Assembly: GCA_016930435.1 (NCBI GenBank)
Contig: JAFGGQ010000075.1
Coordinates: 1-20,731, forward strand
Direction: 5' to 3'
DNA: 20,731 bases
Source of the DNA: a bacterium
GTDB lineage: Bacteria > UBP14 > UBA6098 > JAFGQG01
The number at the start of each line of letters is the position of its first letter. Position 1 is the first letter of the stretch. A program made the position numbers and the translations under genes. The notes below the pieces were generated by a model. It did no database searches and was not told the DNA's origin. It worked only from the letters and a program-made list of their open reading frames with translations. This document shows positions 1 to 8,475 of this stretch, piece after piece.

Positions 1-109
1 TACATCCACTTAATCCGTAGTGACACATAAAAAATAACACCCCTAGGAATAGGCACTTTCAGAACATTACTGGGAAAGTTGGGTTAAAGCAATTCTTTTC
101 ATTTCATTA

Positions 110-1303
110 ATGATCTTATCAACGGGATTATCACGGTCTTTTTCGTCAGAGGGTGATTCCAAGGAATTCGAGCTGGAAGCTTCTTTTGCGGAATCACACA
201 CCCATTTCAGCCTGGCGCTTTTCAAGCAGATATTCGAAGAAAACAAAGGCGAGAATCTTATCATCTCTCCTTTGAGTATCAGTCTTGCCCTGGAGATGGT
301 TTACAATGGCGCCCTGGAAGAGACCCAGAGGGACATGGCGGAAGCATTGAGCCTTCAGAATATTGAACTTGACCAGTTGAACAGATCTAATCAATATCTC
401 TATAATTACTTTGGGCATCTGGATTCATTAATAGAGATCCGGATAGCTAACTCGATATGGGCAAAACAGGGATTCACCTTAAAAGCTGATTATGCTGAGA
501 TACTGGACCGATATTACTATAGCGAGATGCATAATTTGGATTTCAGTGATCCGCAGGCAATTAACGCCATTAATACCTGGGTATCCGAGAACACCAACAG
601 GAAGATCACCTCTATCATTCAGCAAGTGGATCGGTCAGCGGTACTTTATCTCCTCAATGCCATTTACTTTAACGGGAAGTGGTTTAAGGCGTTCGATCCG
701 AAATTGACCAGAGAAAGAAATTTCTACCTGGATAACGGTGATACCCTTAAGCATCCTATGATGAGTCAGAATGGTCGTTTTCCCTATCTTAAGGGCAGTG
801 GATTTGAGGCAATAAGCTTACCTTATGGCCACACCAAAGCCATGAGCATCTTCATTTTCCTTCCGGACACGGGCATCAGTCTGCCCGGTTTTATAGAGGG
901 CATTACTTACGAAAAATGGAACGATTGGCTTTCCGGATTTATGGATACTGGAGAAAGTGTTATATTACCCAAATTCAAATATGATTACGCCATAACCCTT
1001 AACCAGACCCTTAAAGCGCTGGGCATGGAAATTGCTTTTGACCCTGGCCAGGCAGACTTCTCGGGTATGTTTGAAAAAACCGGTGGAGAAAACATCTTTA
1101 TCCAGGAGGTGCTTCATAAGGCATTTGTTGATCTAAATGAAGAGGGAACCGAAGCCGCAGCAGTTACCGGTGTTGTAAAGGGTATAACTTCATATTCTCC
1201 AAGTATTACCATGGTCATTAACCGGCCTTTCTTCTATGTCATCAGGGATAACCGAAGCGGAATGATACTGTTTATGGGCACCGTATTCAGTCCTGAGTTT
1301 TAG
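110..1303 (+). CDS. Serpin (serine protease inhibitor), probably exported
   Basis: Serpins trap serine or cysteine proteases by cleavage of an exposed reactive-centre loop and insertion of that loop into the main beta sheet. The 397 residues match the family length. N-terminal helix and strand motifs are visible (NLIISPLSISLALEMVYNGA near residues 50-69). The hinge EEGTEAAAVTG (residues 344-354) fits the inhibitory consensus, with small residues at P12-P10. It is followed by a loop of about VVKGITSYSPS and the C-terminal INRPFFYVIRD block. P1 cannot be fixed because the loop appears about two residues longer than in alpha-1-antitrypsin; the ITSY region is likely. The start is doubtful. The frame stays open back to position 53, and codons 83-109 encode VKAILFISL, which continues into the first residues after the ATG to make a good signal-peptide core. 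No ATG, GTG or TTG lies there in frame, and the ATG at 110 has no clear ribosome binding site. The gene is convergent with the minus-strand cluster and shows no obvious functional link to it. Confidence 0.93.
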   Translation: MILSTGLSRSFSSEGDSKEFELEASFAESHTHFSLALFKQIFEENKGENLIISPLSISLALEMVYNGALEETQRDMAEALSLQNIELDQLNRSNQYLYNYFGHLDSLIEIRIANSIWAKQGFTLKADYAEILDRYYYSEMHNLDFSDPQAINAINTWVSENTNRKITSIIQQVDRSAVLYLLNAIYFNGKWFKAFDPKLTRERNFYLDNGDTLKHPMMSQNGRFPYLKGSGFEAISLPYGHTKAMSIFIFLPDTGISLPGFIEGITYEKWNDWLSGFMDTGESVILPKFKYDYAITLNQTLKALGMEIAFDPGQADFSGMFEKTGGENIFIQEVLHKAFVDLNEEGTEAAAVTGVVKGITSYSPSITMVINRPFFYVIRDNRSGMILFMGTVFSPEF

Positions 1304-1704
1304 ATTTAGGTTTCTTTAAGAAACAGTTACTTACTCGTTTTTATCAAATTTTGAAAAAGGGTTTGAGTAGATATCTCAGTTCTTGGGAAATTAGCCGTTT
1401 TCCTGATAAACTCCATACATATCTCACTATAAAAACCACAAGTTTTGTGTGGTCTTAACCGCAGAGCCCCTCACCCCCACACTCAACCCACGCAAAGGAG
1501 GCGCAGAGTAATCCACCAAGGTTGGTTCGCGCTAAGTTTTTTCTGTTTTTCTATACGTACTCAGCGTCTTCTCTGCGAAAGACAAATCTGCAAGATTTGG
1601 CTGCTCTGCGTTTAGCTAAACACAACAATCCAGGATATTTGTTTGGATATTATTTGAACATTCGTCTGCTTTTTAATAAAAGGAAACTACCAGAGATTCC
1701 ATAG
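1304..1704. other. Non-coding gap between convergent serpin and ygeW-like genes
   Basis: About 400 bases with no convincing gene; short open frames here have no coding character. Both flanking genes end into it. It contains a small GTTTCT/AGAAAC dyad just after the serpin (about 1311-1325), an ACCACA/TGTGGT dyad (1435-1440 with 1448-1453), and the dyad-rich repeat listed separately. No GC-rich stem followed by a T run was found, so neither flanking gene has an obvious intrinsic terminator. Confidence 0.6.
1454..1622. repeat. Dyad-rich intergenic repeat (CGCAGAG/CTCTGCG type)
   Basis: The heptamer CGCAGAG occurs at 1460-1466 and 1502-1508. Its complement CTCTGCG occurs at 1571-1577 and 1604-1610, giving a nested inverted arrangement. 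Inside are a perfect hairpin AAATCT-GCA-AGATTT (about 1584-1598) and a perfect 12-base palindrome GTTTAGCTAAAC (1610-1621). Sequences of the CGCAGAG / CGCAAAGGAG style are, from memory, common interspersed non-coding repeats in environmental bacterial genomes. Copy number in this genome cannot be judged from one window. Confidence 0.5.
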
Positions 1705-2748
1705 TTACATGGTCAAAGCCATAACCGCCTTTTGAACATGGAGCCGGTTTTCAGCTTGATCGAAAACAACCGAATGGCGCCCATCGATTACATCATTGGT
1801 AACTTCAAATCCCCGGTCACATGGCAAGCAGTGCATATATATAACATTATTATTACACACTGTCAATATATTCTCGTCGCAGATCCAATCCCTATTGGCT
1901 TCGTAAAGAACTTTTGTTTGATCCAGTTGAGGTTCGCCAACATTAGGCGGAAGGAACTTAAAACTGGTCCAGCTTTTGGGATACACGATATCAGCATCCT
2001 GGAAAGCTACTCTCATATCATTACAAATTTCAAATGTTCCACCGTTTTTTTGTGAATTCTGTTTTGTAAACTCCAGCACTTCGGGATCCAGTTCGAAGCC
2101 CTTGGGGTGGGCAAGGACAATATTCAGGTTAGTAAAACTGGCCCCTATGATTGCGCTCTGGGGTACGGAGAGTGGTTTTTCGATACTGGGAGAATAAGCC
2201 CAGCTCATTACGAATTTTCTGTTCCGCAGTTCATTGCCATACTTCTCTTTAATAGTAAGAATATCGGCCAATGCCTGGCAGGGGTGGTACTTATCGCATT
2301 CCATATTGATGACCGGTTTTTCGGACCACCGTGCGAATTCGCGCAGAACACGGTGTGCTTTGCCATAGATCCAGTTTACCGGTTCACCATATATTCTGAT
2401 GGAGATCCCATGGCCCATCCGGGATAGAACCCGGGCAACATCAGATACCCGTTCCGTGGAATAAGCTTCTTCATCGCCTTCAAGTGCCGGTGTGTAGATC
2501 TTCTTGGGATCCAAAAAATGAGCATGTCCGCCCAATTGGGTCATTCCGGCTTCAAAACTGTTACGGGTGCGCAGGGATTGATTATAAAATAGCATGAACA
2601 GACTCTTGTCCTGCAGTAACCGATGGGGTTCTCCCAGGGCGAATTTCTTCTTGAGGTCCAGAGCGACTTCCAAAATGGTTTCCACTTCCTCTCTGCTGAA
2701 CTCCATTAAAGTCAAAAAATCTCTTCCCCGAAAATTATGTGTTATCAT
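1705..2748 (-). CDS. ygeW: YgeW-like knotted carbamoyltransferase
   Basis: Member of the aspartate/ornithine transcarbamylase superfamily, which transfers a carbamoyl group between carbamoyl phosphate and an amino group. The 347 residues carry the carbamoyl-phosphate signature SLRTR (58-62), the HPCQ motif (155-158) and HCLP (306-309). The conserved C-terminal block ENRLHVQKA is shared with knotted acetylornithine and succinylornithine transcarbamylases and YgeW. The residues after HCLP (CDRGFEVT) differ from the LRRNVKAT I recall for acetylornithine transcarbamylase, and the neighbours are catabolic, so YgeW is preferred over an arginine-synthesis enzyme. In YgeW-containing clusters the enzyme is thought to run in the catabolic direction, making carbamoyl phosphate for ATP; the substrate here is not known. 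A GGAGG (2753-2757) precedes the ATG. It lies 25 bases after the cysteine-synthase-like gene and is the last gene of the minus-strand run. Confidence 0.85.
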   Translation of the reverse strand: MITHNFRGRDFLTLMEFSREEVETILEVALDLKKKFALGEPHRLLQDKSLFMLFYNQSLRTRNSFEAGMTQLGGHAHFLDPKKIYTPALEGDEEAYSTERVSDVARVLSRMGHGISIRIYGEPVNWIYGKAHRVLREFARWSEKPVINMECDKYHPCQALADILTIKEKYGNELRNRKFVMSWAYSPSIEKPLSVPQSAIIGASFTNLNIVLAHPKGFELDPEVLEFTKQNSQKNGGTFEICNDMRVAFQDADIVYPKSWTSFKFLPPNVGEPQLDQTKVLYEANRDWICDENILTVCNNNVIYMHCLPCDRGFEVTNDVIDGRHSVVFDQAENRLHVQKAVMALTM

Positions 2749-2773
2749 TTTTCCTCCGGCAAATCATAGTTTA

Positions 2774-3823
2774 CTATTCGATTATCTCCCACCCGGCCTG
2801 ATACTTATCCAGCTCGGAAATTGTATATTCATCCATAGGGTGCTTACGTTCCGGGATGTCGAGTATCTTCGTCTCACCGCAGAGTTCGGTGGAAAAATAC
2901 CGCTGCCCGGTATCATTGATCATGGTTGCTATGCTCTTTATCTCCGGGTGCAGACGGGCCAGCTTGATTGCAGCGGCAACATTACTCCCCGAGGATATTC
3001 CGCAAAAGAGGCCTTCCTCAACCGCTAACCGTTTACCCATCTCGATAGCTTCATCAGAGGTAGTGAGGATAATCCCATTTAAAAGGGAAAGGTCCAGGTT
3101 AAAGGGTACAAAACCATCCCCGATCCCCTCTATACGGTGTGATCCCCATTCCCTCCTGGCCAGCATTGGCGCCTCGGCTGGTTCAATGGCATAGAGCATT
3201 AAACCGGGATTTTTTTTCCGGAAAAAGCGCCCAACACCGGTCAGGGTTCCGCCCGTACCCTGGGTTGCAATAAAGGCGTCTATATTGCCTCCGGTCTGAT
3301 CCCAGATCTCTGGACCGGTAGTCTCAAAATGAGCCATAATATTATTATTATTGTCATATTGACCCACTTCCCAGTATTTCCCAGGATTTTTCTCTTTCAT
3401 CCTTCTGGTAAGTTCAAGGCAAAGATCCACATCACTCTCAGCGCCGGGTGTGAATAGGATATTTGCGCCATACATACGCATCAGTTTCTTGCGCTCCTCG
3501 GACATCCCTTCCGGCATTACAATGGTTACTTTGTAACCATACATTCGCCCGACAAATGAACAGGATATACCAGCATTTCCCGTGGAAGTCTCAATTATTT
3601 CCATACCGGGTTTCAGCTCTCCGCTCTCGATCGCCCGGGTGATCATCTTGTAATAAATGCGGTCCTTTAAACTGCCTGTTGGGCTGAACCACTCCAGCTT
3701 GCAGAAAATATCGGCATTAATCCCTTCCTGCCTGGGAATCTTGTTGAGTTTGATCAAAGGGGTTAACCCAATGGTCTCGAAGATATTTGAGGCGCACTTA
3801 CCCCTTTTTAACCAATTTACCAT
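2774..3823 (-). CDS. Cysteine-synthase/CBS-family PLP enzyme (fold type II)
   Basis: Fold-type-II PLP enzyme of the cysteine synthase / cystathionine beta-synthase family, which performs beta-replacement or beta-elimination on serine-type substrates. The start used is the second in-frame ATG, because GGAG at 3830-3833 sits six bases before it; an ATG at 3835 would add four residues without a site of its own. Numbered from this start (349 residues), the PLP lysine is K53 in SPTGSLKDR, the substrate loop is STGNA (80-84), the phosphate loop is GTGGT (189-193), and GISSGSN near 276-282 supplies the serine contacting the PLP nitrogen. The loop reads STGNA rather than the usual TSGNT of CysK. It lies between a threonine-synthase-like gene and ygeW, which suggests a catabolic beta-eliminase (for example on a diaminopropionate or ureido amino acid) rather than cysteine synthesis. 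This is an inference; ordinary cysteine synthase remains possible. Confidence 0.85.
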   Translation of the reverse strand: MVNWLKRGKCASNIFETIGLTPLIKLNKIPRQEGINADIFCKLEWFSPTGSLKDRIYYKMITRAIESGELKPGMEIIETSTGNAGISCSFVGRMYGYKVTIVMPEGMSEERKKLMRMYGANILFTPGAESDVDLCLELTRRMKEKNPGKYWEVGQYDNNNNIMAHFETTGPEIWDQTGGNIDAFIATQGTGGTLTGVGRFFRKKNPGLMLYAIEPAEAPMLARREWGSHRIEGIGDGFVPFNLDLSLLNGIILTTSDEAIEMGKRLAVEEGLFCGISSGSNVAAAIKLARLHPEIKSIATMINDTGQRYFSTELCGETKILDIPERKHPMDEYTISELDKYQAGWEIIE

Positions 3824-3829
3824 AGTATT

Positions 3830-3833
3830 CTCC
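3830..3833 (-). promoter_or_regulatory. Ribosome binding site choosing the start at 3823
   Basis: On the minus strand GGAG is followed by six bases (AATACT) and ATG. The site overlaps the upstream in-frame ATG ending at 3835, so that ATG cannot use it. This favours the shorter 349-residue product. Confidence 0.5.
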
Positions 3834-3879
3834 ATTGATGATGAAAGTTAGTTCTTGCTGCCTTGTGTAATATTTACTC

Positions 3880-3908
3880 TTTAAAAATCAATATCCGTAT
3901 TATCTCAA
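3880..3908 (-). promoter_or_regulatory. Candidate internal promoter before the cysteine-synthase-like gene
   Basis: On the minus strand TTGAGA (3903-3908) and TTTAAA (3880-3885) are spaced by 17 bases, about 50 bases before the start. The 175-base gap here is unusually long for an operon whose neighbouring junctions are an 8-base overlap and a 25-base gap, so an internal promoter is reasonable. The -10 match is weak. Confidence 0.3.
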
Positions 3909-3998
3909 CTTCCATGTTGGTCTAACATCGTTTTCTTATCTCTTGCAGAGGTTAATCACTAAATAAATCTCAAATTATTATGATGTCAATGACTGCGC

Positions 3999-5252
3999 TT
4001 AAAATAGCCCAAATGACAGCAAAGCATTTTCAATATCATCCAAACCGGGTTCAACGATCAGCGGTTTTTCCTTTACCGCCATCATTGCCGAATCGATATC
4101 CTTTAAGCCATTGCCGGTAATTATCACCACGATCTTTTCGCTGGCATCGATCTCCCGTAAGTCAACCATCTTTCTCAACCCGGCATAGCCTGCAACCCCG
4201 GCAGGCTCGCCGAAAACGCCGGATCCCCTTGCGACAAGCGGTATCGCTTCCAGAATCTGGTCATCGGAAACGGTGATCATTTTCCCCCCGGATTCCCGAA
4301 CCGCTCGCAAAGCCTTGACCTGGTCCCGTGGATTACCTACGGAAATGCTATCCGCAACTGTCTCAGGTATTAAGGTTTCAGCCATGTCTTTCCCTTCAAC
4401 AAAGGCCTTCACCAAAGGAGCTGCTTTTTCAGCCTGTACCCCGATCAACTGAGGTAATTTATCTATAAAGCCAAGCCTGTAAAAATCCTGAAACCCCTTC
4501 CATAATCCTGCAATTATGCATCCATCCCCAACCGAAACGAAAACTTTATCAGGAGCCTTCCAGCTGAGTTGCTCACAAATCTCCAGGGCAGCGGTCTTTT
4601 TTCCTTCACCCAGATAAGGATTGATAGCCGTGTTCCGGCAGTACCATTGCCATTTATTAGCGGCCAAACGGCATTGGTCGAAGGCGTGATCGTAGGTTCC
4701 CCTGATCATCAGTACTTTAGCGCCAAAGCTCAGCAATTGAGCTACTTTCGCGCGTGGAGCATTTTCGGGGACAAAGATCAGGCAATCCAATCCGGTCACT
4801 GCAGCAAAAGCGGAAAGAGAGGAAGCAGCATTACCGGTGGAAGCGGTTGTAATAACCCGGGCCCCTTTTTCAAGGGCTTTAACCACCGCTATTGAGCTCG
4901 CCCTATCCTTCATAGAGGCAGTTGGATTTTTCCCCTCGTCCTTGATATAAAGACCATTTAAGCCCAATTGTTCACCCAGTTTTTCGGCCTTATAAAGTGG
5001 TGTGAAGCCAACCTGAAGGGGTGGGATTAGTTGCGGCTGGTCAACCGGGAGCAGGGGAAGATATCGCCAATGGGAATACTCATGTGAATTTTCTAATGAT
5101 GCTTTGCTTAACTGGCTTTTTATAAACTCATAATCATAAACGACATCCAGCGTGCCTGATATATCCCCGCAGTAAGGGCAGGTATATTCGGTATCCGAAG
5201 TGGAATAGGTTTTACCGCAGGATACACATTGCAAGTGCAGTATATTACTCAT
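3999..5252 (-). CDS. Threonine-synthase-like PLP enzyme with N-terminal zinc ribbon
   Basis: Fold-type-II PLP enzyme of 417 residues. An N-terminal zinc ribbon has cysteines C9, C12, C25 and C28. The PLP lysine is K115 in NPTASMKDR, and the substrate loop is STGNA (138-142). GSGVFGEPAGVAGYAGL near 342-358 matches the C-terminal part of the threonine synthase family. Classical threonine synthase has NPTGSFKDR, so two loop positions differ. No homoserine kinase or homoserine dehydrogenase gene is nearby. Its ATG overlaps the end of ssnA by eight bases, which implies translational coupling. Together with SsnA, YgeW and Xdh this suggests a catabolic lyase or ammonia-lyase role, perhaps replacing YgeX (diaminopropionate ammonia-lyase) of E. 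coli-type clusters; that is an inference. A true threonine synthase cannot be excluded. Confidence 0.85.
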   Translation of the reverse strand: MSNILHLQCVSCGKTYSTSDTEYTCPYCGDISGTLDVVYDYEFIKSQLSKASLENSHEYSHWRYLPLLPVDQPQLIPPLQVGFTPLYKAEKLGEQLGLNGLYIKDEGKNPTASMKDRASSIAVVKALEKGARVITTASTGNAASSLSAFAAVTGLDCLIFVPENAPRAKVAQLLSFGAKVLMIRGTYDHAFDQCRLAANKWQWYCRNTAINPYLGEGKKTAALEICEQLSWKAPDKVFVSVGDGCIIAGLWKGFQDFYRLGFIDKLPQLIGVQAEKAAPLVKAFVEGKDMAETLIPETVADSISVGNPRDQVKALRAVRESGGKMITVSDDQILEAIPLVARGSGVFGEPAGVAGYAGLRKMVDLREIDASEKIVVIITGNGLKDIDSAMMAVKEKPLIVEPGLDDIENALLSFGLF

Positions 5253-6570
5253 TTGAGAACCTCCGCCACATCCCTTCAGCTGCTTTTCGTGCTCTGGTCA
5301 GCATTTCGTTTTCGTTAAATGTCAATATTCGGCGATCCCTCATTATCAGTTTGCCATTTACAATAAGGGTTTGCACGGGAGCCCCGGAAATCCCGAAAAG
5401 AAAATGGTACCACCAGTTCTGTAAATTCAGCGGGGTCGGGGGTTCATAATCTACTAATATCAGATCGGCACTTGCCCCTATCTCTATTTTCCCCAGAGTC
5501 TTTCCCCAAAATTGCGAAGCCAGTCCGGGATTATTTTGCGTGAATACCATTTTGAGCTCATCTGTGCCCATGGCAGGGTCACGGTAGATTAGCTTCGGCA
5601 AAAGATTTCCAATCCTTAATGCTTGAGGCATACTTGAGGAATAGCCATCGGTACCCAAAGCCACTTTAACACCCCGATCCATCATACGGAGTATGGGCGC
5701 GTAGCCAACCCCATTATTCATATTGGATTCCGGATTATGGATGACCCGGGTCGCCCTTTCGGCCAGAAGTCCAATCTCTCCATCACTTAGGTCCACTCCG
5801 TGCACGGCAAGTGTTTTAGGTCCCAGAAGGCCATGATCATCCAGGCGTTCCACCACCCTTTTACCGTAATTGCAGATAGAATCGTCCACATCAATGTGGT
5901 CTTCGGCAACATGAAGGTGGTACCCGGAATCGAGCTGGTTACCAAAATGCTCACATTCCCGGAGTGTCTGGTCGGAGAGCGTAAATGAAGCGTGTAGTCC
6001 GAATGAAGCGCGCAGTAATTCGGGATTTTCGCTTTGGCAGTACCGGATAAAATCCCGGTTTTCCTGTATTCCTTTTTGGGCTTGGTCCAAGCCATTGCGG
6101 TCAGATACTTCATAGCAAAGGCAGGCCCTTAAACCAGCTTCCTGAACGGCAAGGGCTATCGTCTGCAAGGATCCCAGAATATAATTGGGGCTGGCATGAT
6201 GATCGAAAAGAGTGGTTGTGCCTGATTTTATGCTATCTATCAATGCCGCCATTACGCTATAGTATAAGCTTTCCTGGTCAAGAACGCGATCCACTTTCCA
6301 CCATAGGTCTTTCAAAATATTACCAAAATTTGAGGGGGTATTTGAAATCTGTATCCCCCGGGCTAAAGAGCTATAAAGATGCGTATGGGCATTTATGTAT
6401 CCGGGCAGGCAGCTCCCGCCCCGGGCTTCGATAATATCAGCCTCGGGAGCAATAAGAGCAGGACCTATTGCCTTTATTAATCCTCCTTCAATCAAGATAT
6501 CTTCACCTTTTCTCAAAGGGTCCCTATCATTGAAAGTAAAGATAGAAGCGCTTTTTATCAATAGAGACAT
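5245..6570 (-). CDS. ssnA: SsnA-type amidohydrolase
   Basis: Metal-dependent hydrolase of the amidohydrolase superfamily, in the branch with guanine deaminase, chlorohydrolases and SsnA. Its 441 residues are close to E. coli SsnA. Metal and catalytic residues visible are H62 and H64 (NAHTH), H220 with E223 (HLHVAE), H257 (VHGVD) and D308 (GTDGYSSSM). The family hydrolyses C-N bonds, usually ring deamination; the exact SsnA substrate is not firmly established to my knowledge. SsnA is a marker of anaerobic purine/urate catabolic clusters together with YgeW and molybdenum hydroxylases, both present here. An AAGGAAA site precedes the ATG. The stop codon lies 17 bases from the TldE-like gene on one side, and the 3' end overlaps the threonine-synthase-like gene on the other. 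The product should be cytoplasmic, since no signal peptide is seen. Confidence 0.87.
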   Translation of the reverse strand: MSLLIKSASIFTFNDRDPLRKGEDILIEGGLIKAIGPALIAPEADIIEARGGSCLPGYINAHTHLYSSLARGIQISNTPSNFGNILKDLWWKVDRVLDQESLYYSVMAALIDSIKSGTTTLFDHHASPNYILGSLQTIALAVQEAGLRACLCYEVSDRNGLDQAQKGIQENRDFIRYCQSENPELLRASFGLHASFTLSDQTLRECEHFGNQLDSGYHLHVAEDHIDVDDSICNYGKRVVERLDDHGLLGPKTLAVHGVDLSDGEIGLLAERATRVIHNPESNMNNGVGYAPILRMMDRGVKVALGTDGYSSSMPQALRIGNLLPKLIYRDPAMGTDELKMVFTQNNPGLASQFWGKTLGKIEIGASADLILVDYEPPTPLNLQNWWYHFLFGISGAPVQTLIVNGKLIMRDRRILTFNENEMLTRARKAAEGMWRRFSNE

Positions 6571-6587
6571 TATCGGATTTCCTTGAT

Positions 6588-8300
6588 TTATTCATTGATA
6601 AAATATGGGTGTTCCAGAAGGGGAGGCTTCTCCAGCTTGCCTCCGCCTGGTATGATCTCCATATCCTCTATCAGGATAGAAGGGGTAACCAGTGAAACCG
6701 GGATGTCCCCTGAAAAACCACGGCTGATCAGGTTATAAACATTCTTTTCCCGGGAAATCCCAACAATATCCCGAAGGATCAGTATAGTAAGGTTACTGAT
6801 CTTGACATTCTGAATAAGCTCTTCCCTTCTATCATCAGCGTAAATCTTATATGCATAAAGGGGCGCAGTCAATCCGATTTCATTCTCATCGGAAGGCTGG
6901 GCGAATCGTTCATTTTCCAGCTTTTTTATGATTATGCCATATTCAAGGTTCTGAGCAACACAGCGGTCTATCAGCTCATTTTTAAGTTCATCTACCGGCA
7001 GGCTTTCTTCGGTTTCCACAGTGAGGTTGCTAATCCTTCCACAGATAGAATACCCCATCGCTGCTCTGCCATGGCCATTGGATCCCTCGCTATGCTTACT
7101 GGGGTAACGATGGCTAAGGAACTCTTTGAGCGAACCTTCCTCAACCACATTTACAACCCGGGCGGGAAACCCCTCATCATCAACTTCATAACTGCCCACA
7201 ACTTCTTTTCCATCATATTCCAACAGGTATGGATCATCTTTTACTGAAATATCAGGAGGGAGAATATTTCTATCCTTTTTATTATCCAGGTAGTTCCGTG
7301 GTATATAATGCTCCTGCCAATCCTCTTCTGTAAGCGGTGAAAGGGGCAGGGATAGGTTTTTACCAAGGAGTTGATAGAAGAACTCCGCTGCAGCCTGACC
7401 TTCCAGGATAACTGGTCCTACATAATAATCGAGGGTATCGGCGTCCAACAGTCGGGAGAACTCCAGTGCCCATTCCCTCACCTCCCCGATCAGCGCAGTC
7501 TGGTCAGGAAAAAAGCTAAAGGAACGCGCGTAGAATGTTTTCTGGTCATTAAATTCCAACCCTTCTTTATTCCGGGAATTAATAAACACCTCCAGGCTGA
7601 TCAATGGGGCTTTCTGCTTGACCATTGTGCCCTCCGAATTCACAAAATATTTGGTGACGTCCTGAAGTCTGAAATTGGCCTGTGAAGTATGGATTTCCGG
7701 AAACTCCCTGAACAGACCGGACAATTCCCGAATCCTTTCCTTCCAGTAGATGGTATCGGATTCAAGTGGAATATCAGTCTGGATGAACTGAAAGGGTTCT
7801 TCTTTAGTAAAATTCGGGGTACTGTCCTTAATAATGCGGTTTTGCAGGTTAGCTTTTTTCTGAGCCAGGGCTTCCAGCGCAGATTTGTACTCCTGGTCGG
7901 TATGGTACCACAGCTTATGGCGGATAGCATCATAATCATTTTCAAGAGGCATCATGTGATTAGAGCGGCGGGAGAAACGCCAGGCGTTGGATCCGATGAA
8001 ATTTGTATTATCAAAGGAGTAATCGCCCACCCGGATCTCTATGCTAAGCTGCCGTGATCTATCCTGCCGGGACTCCAGTATTGCTCCGAAAGAGGCTTTC
8101 AATTCAAATTGCTTAAGATCCTGAATCCTGTAGCTTATAAAATAAGGAGGATCATAACCTTCCAGACTGAGCTCGTTTACGGAACGCCCTATCTCGTCCC
8201 TCATAGCCTGGAGGACGATGTCATCAGCAGCATGAAGCGCTGATATAACCCCGGTTATCAGGATCACCATTATTAATGTCATAACAATGATTTTTTTCAT
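6588..8300 (-). CDS. Secreted TldE/PmbA-like protein lacking the protease motif
   Basis: Paralogue of the neighbouring TldD-like gene: both share the N-terminal layout (an RVGD block followed by DNT), the NSEGT core segment, and the C-terminal NV[FY]N...IPVS block. Where the neighbour has HEIFGH, this protein reads YQLLGK (Y309 to K314). The conserved C-terminal cysteine is replaced by serine (SRGFSGD). It therefore looks non-catalytic, as TldE/PmbA is relative to TldD. The start chosen is 8300 because GGAG (8306-8309) precedes it and residues 1-24 (MKKIIVMTLIM... ending ALHA) form a clear signal peptide. An upstream in-frame ATG at 8351 would add 17 unlikely residues. Length is 570 residues from this start, larger than cytoplasmic TldD/E (about 450-480). 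It probably forms an extracytoplasmic heterodimer with the TldD-like protein. The gap to that gene is about 175 bases. Confidence 0.75.
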   Translation of the reverse strand: MKKIIVMTLIMVILITGVISALHAADDIVLQAMRDEIGRSVNELSLEGYDPPYFISYRIQDLKQFELKASFGAILESRQDRSRQLSIEIRVGDYSFDNTNFIGSNAWRFSRRSNHMMPLENDYDAIRHKLWYHTDQEYKSALEALAQKKANLQNRIIKDSTPNFTKEEPFQFIQTDIPLESDTIYWKERIRELSGLFREFPEIHTSQANFRLQDVTKYFVNSEGTMVKQKAPLISLEVFINSRNKEGLEFNDQKTFYARSFSFFPDQTALIGEVREWALEFSRLLDADTLDYYVGPVILEGQAAAEFFYQLLGKNLSLPLSPLTEEDWQEHYIPRNYLDNKKDRNILPPDISVKDDPYLLEYDGKEVVGSYEVDDEGFPARVVNVVEEGSLKEFLSHRYPSKHSEGSNGHGRAAMGYSICGRISNLTVETEESLPVDELKNELIDRCVAQNLEYGIIIKKLENERFAQPSDENEIGLTAPLYAYKIYADDRREELIQNVKISNLTILILRDIVGISREKNVYNLISRGFSGDIPVSLVTPSILIEDMEIIPGGGKLEKPPLLEHPYFINE

Positions 8301-8305
8301 TATAT

Positions 8306-8309
8306 CTCC
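8306..8309 (-). promoter_or_regulatory. Ribosome binding site setting the start at 8300
   Basis: Minus-strand TGGAG followed by ATATA and ATG AAA AAA. This site plus the lysine-rich signal peptide beginning there make 8300 the likely start rather than the ATG at 8351. Confidence 0.65.
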
Positions 8310-8475
8310 AGTAAGTGAGTTGTGATTTGGCAGAGAATTTATAATATACATTTTGATTTGATAATATTAGTATGTTCTAAATTGACTTTTCCATTTTTCA
8401 AAAACCTTTTTGCGCATTTTATACACCCTTTCCGCCGATTAGAAGAGGGCGCGCTTCTTTCCAACATCCTATCGG

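Noticed and set aside
1311-1325. GTTTCT/AGAAAC dyad after the serpin as a terminator
   Set aside because: The stem is short and AT-rich, with no T run after it.
1522-1704. Plus-strand 60-codon open frame after the repeat
   Set aside because: It runs through the repeat and AT-rich DNA, with no ribosome binding site and no protein-like pattern.
2594-3194. Long plus-strand open frames over the ygeW and cysteine-synthase-like genes
   Set aside because: They are antisense to genes with full conserved motifs and have no homology-like features.
8301-8351. Upstream ATG at 8351 as start of the TldE-like gene
   Set aside because: It adds a polar stretch before a clear signal peptide and lacks a ribosome binding site; GGAG sits just before the ATG at 8300.
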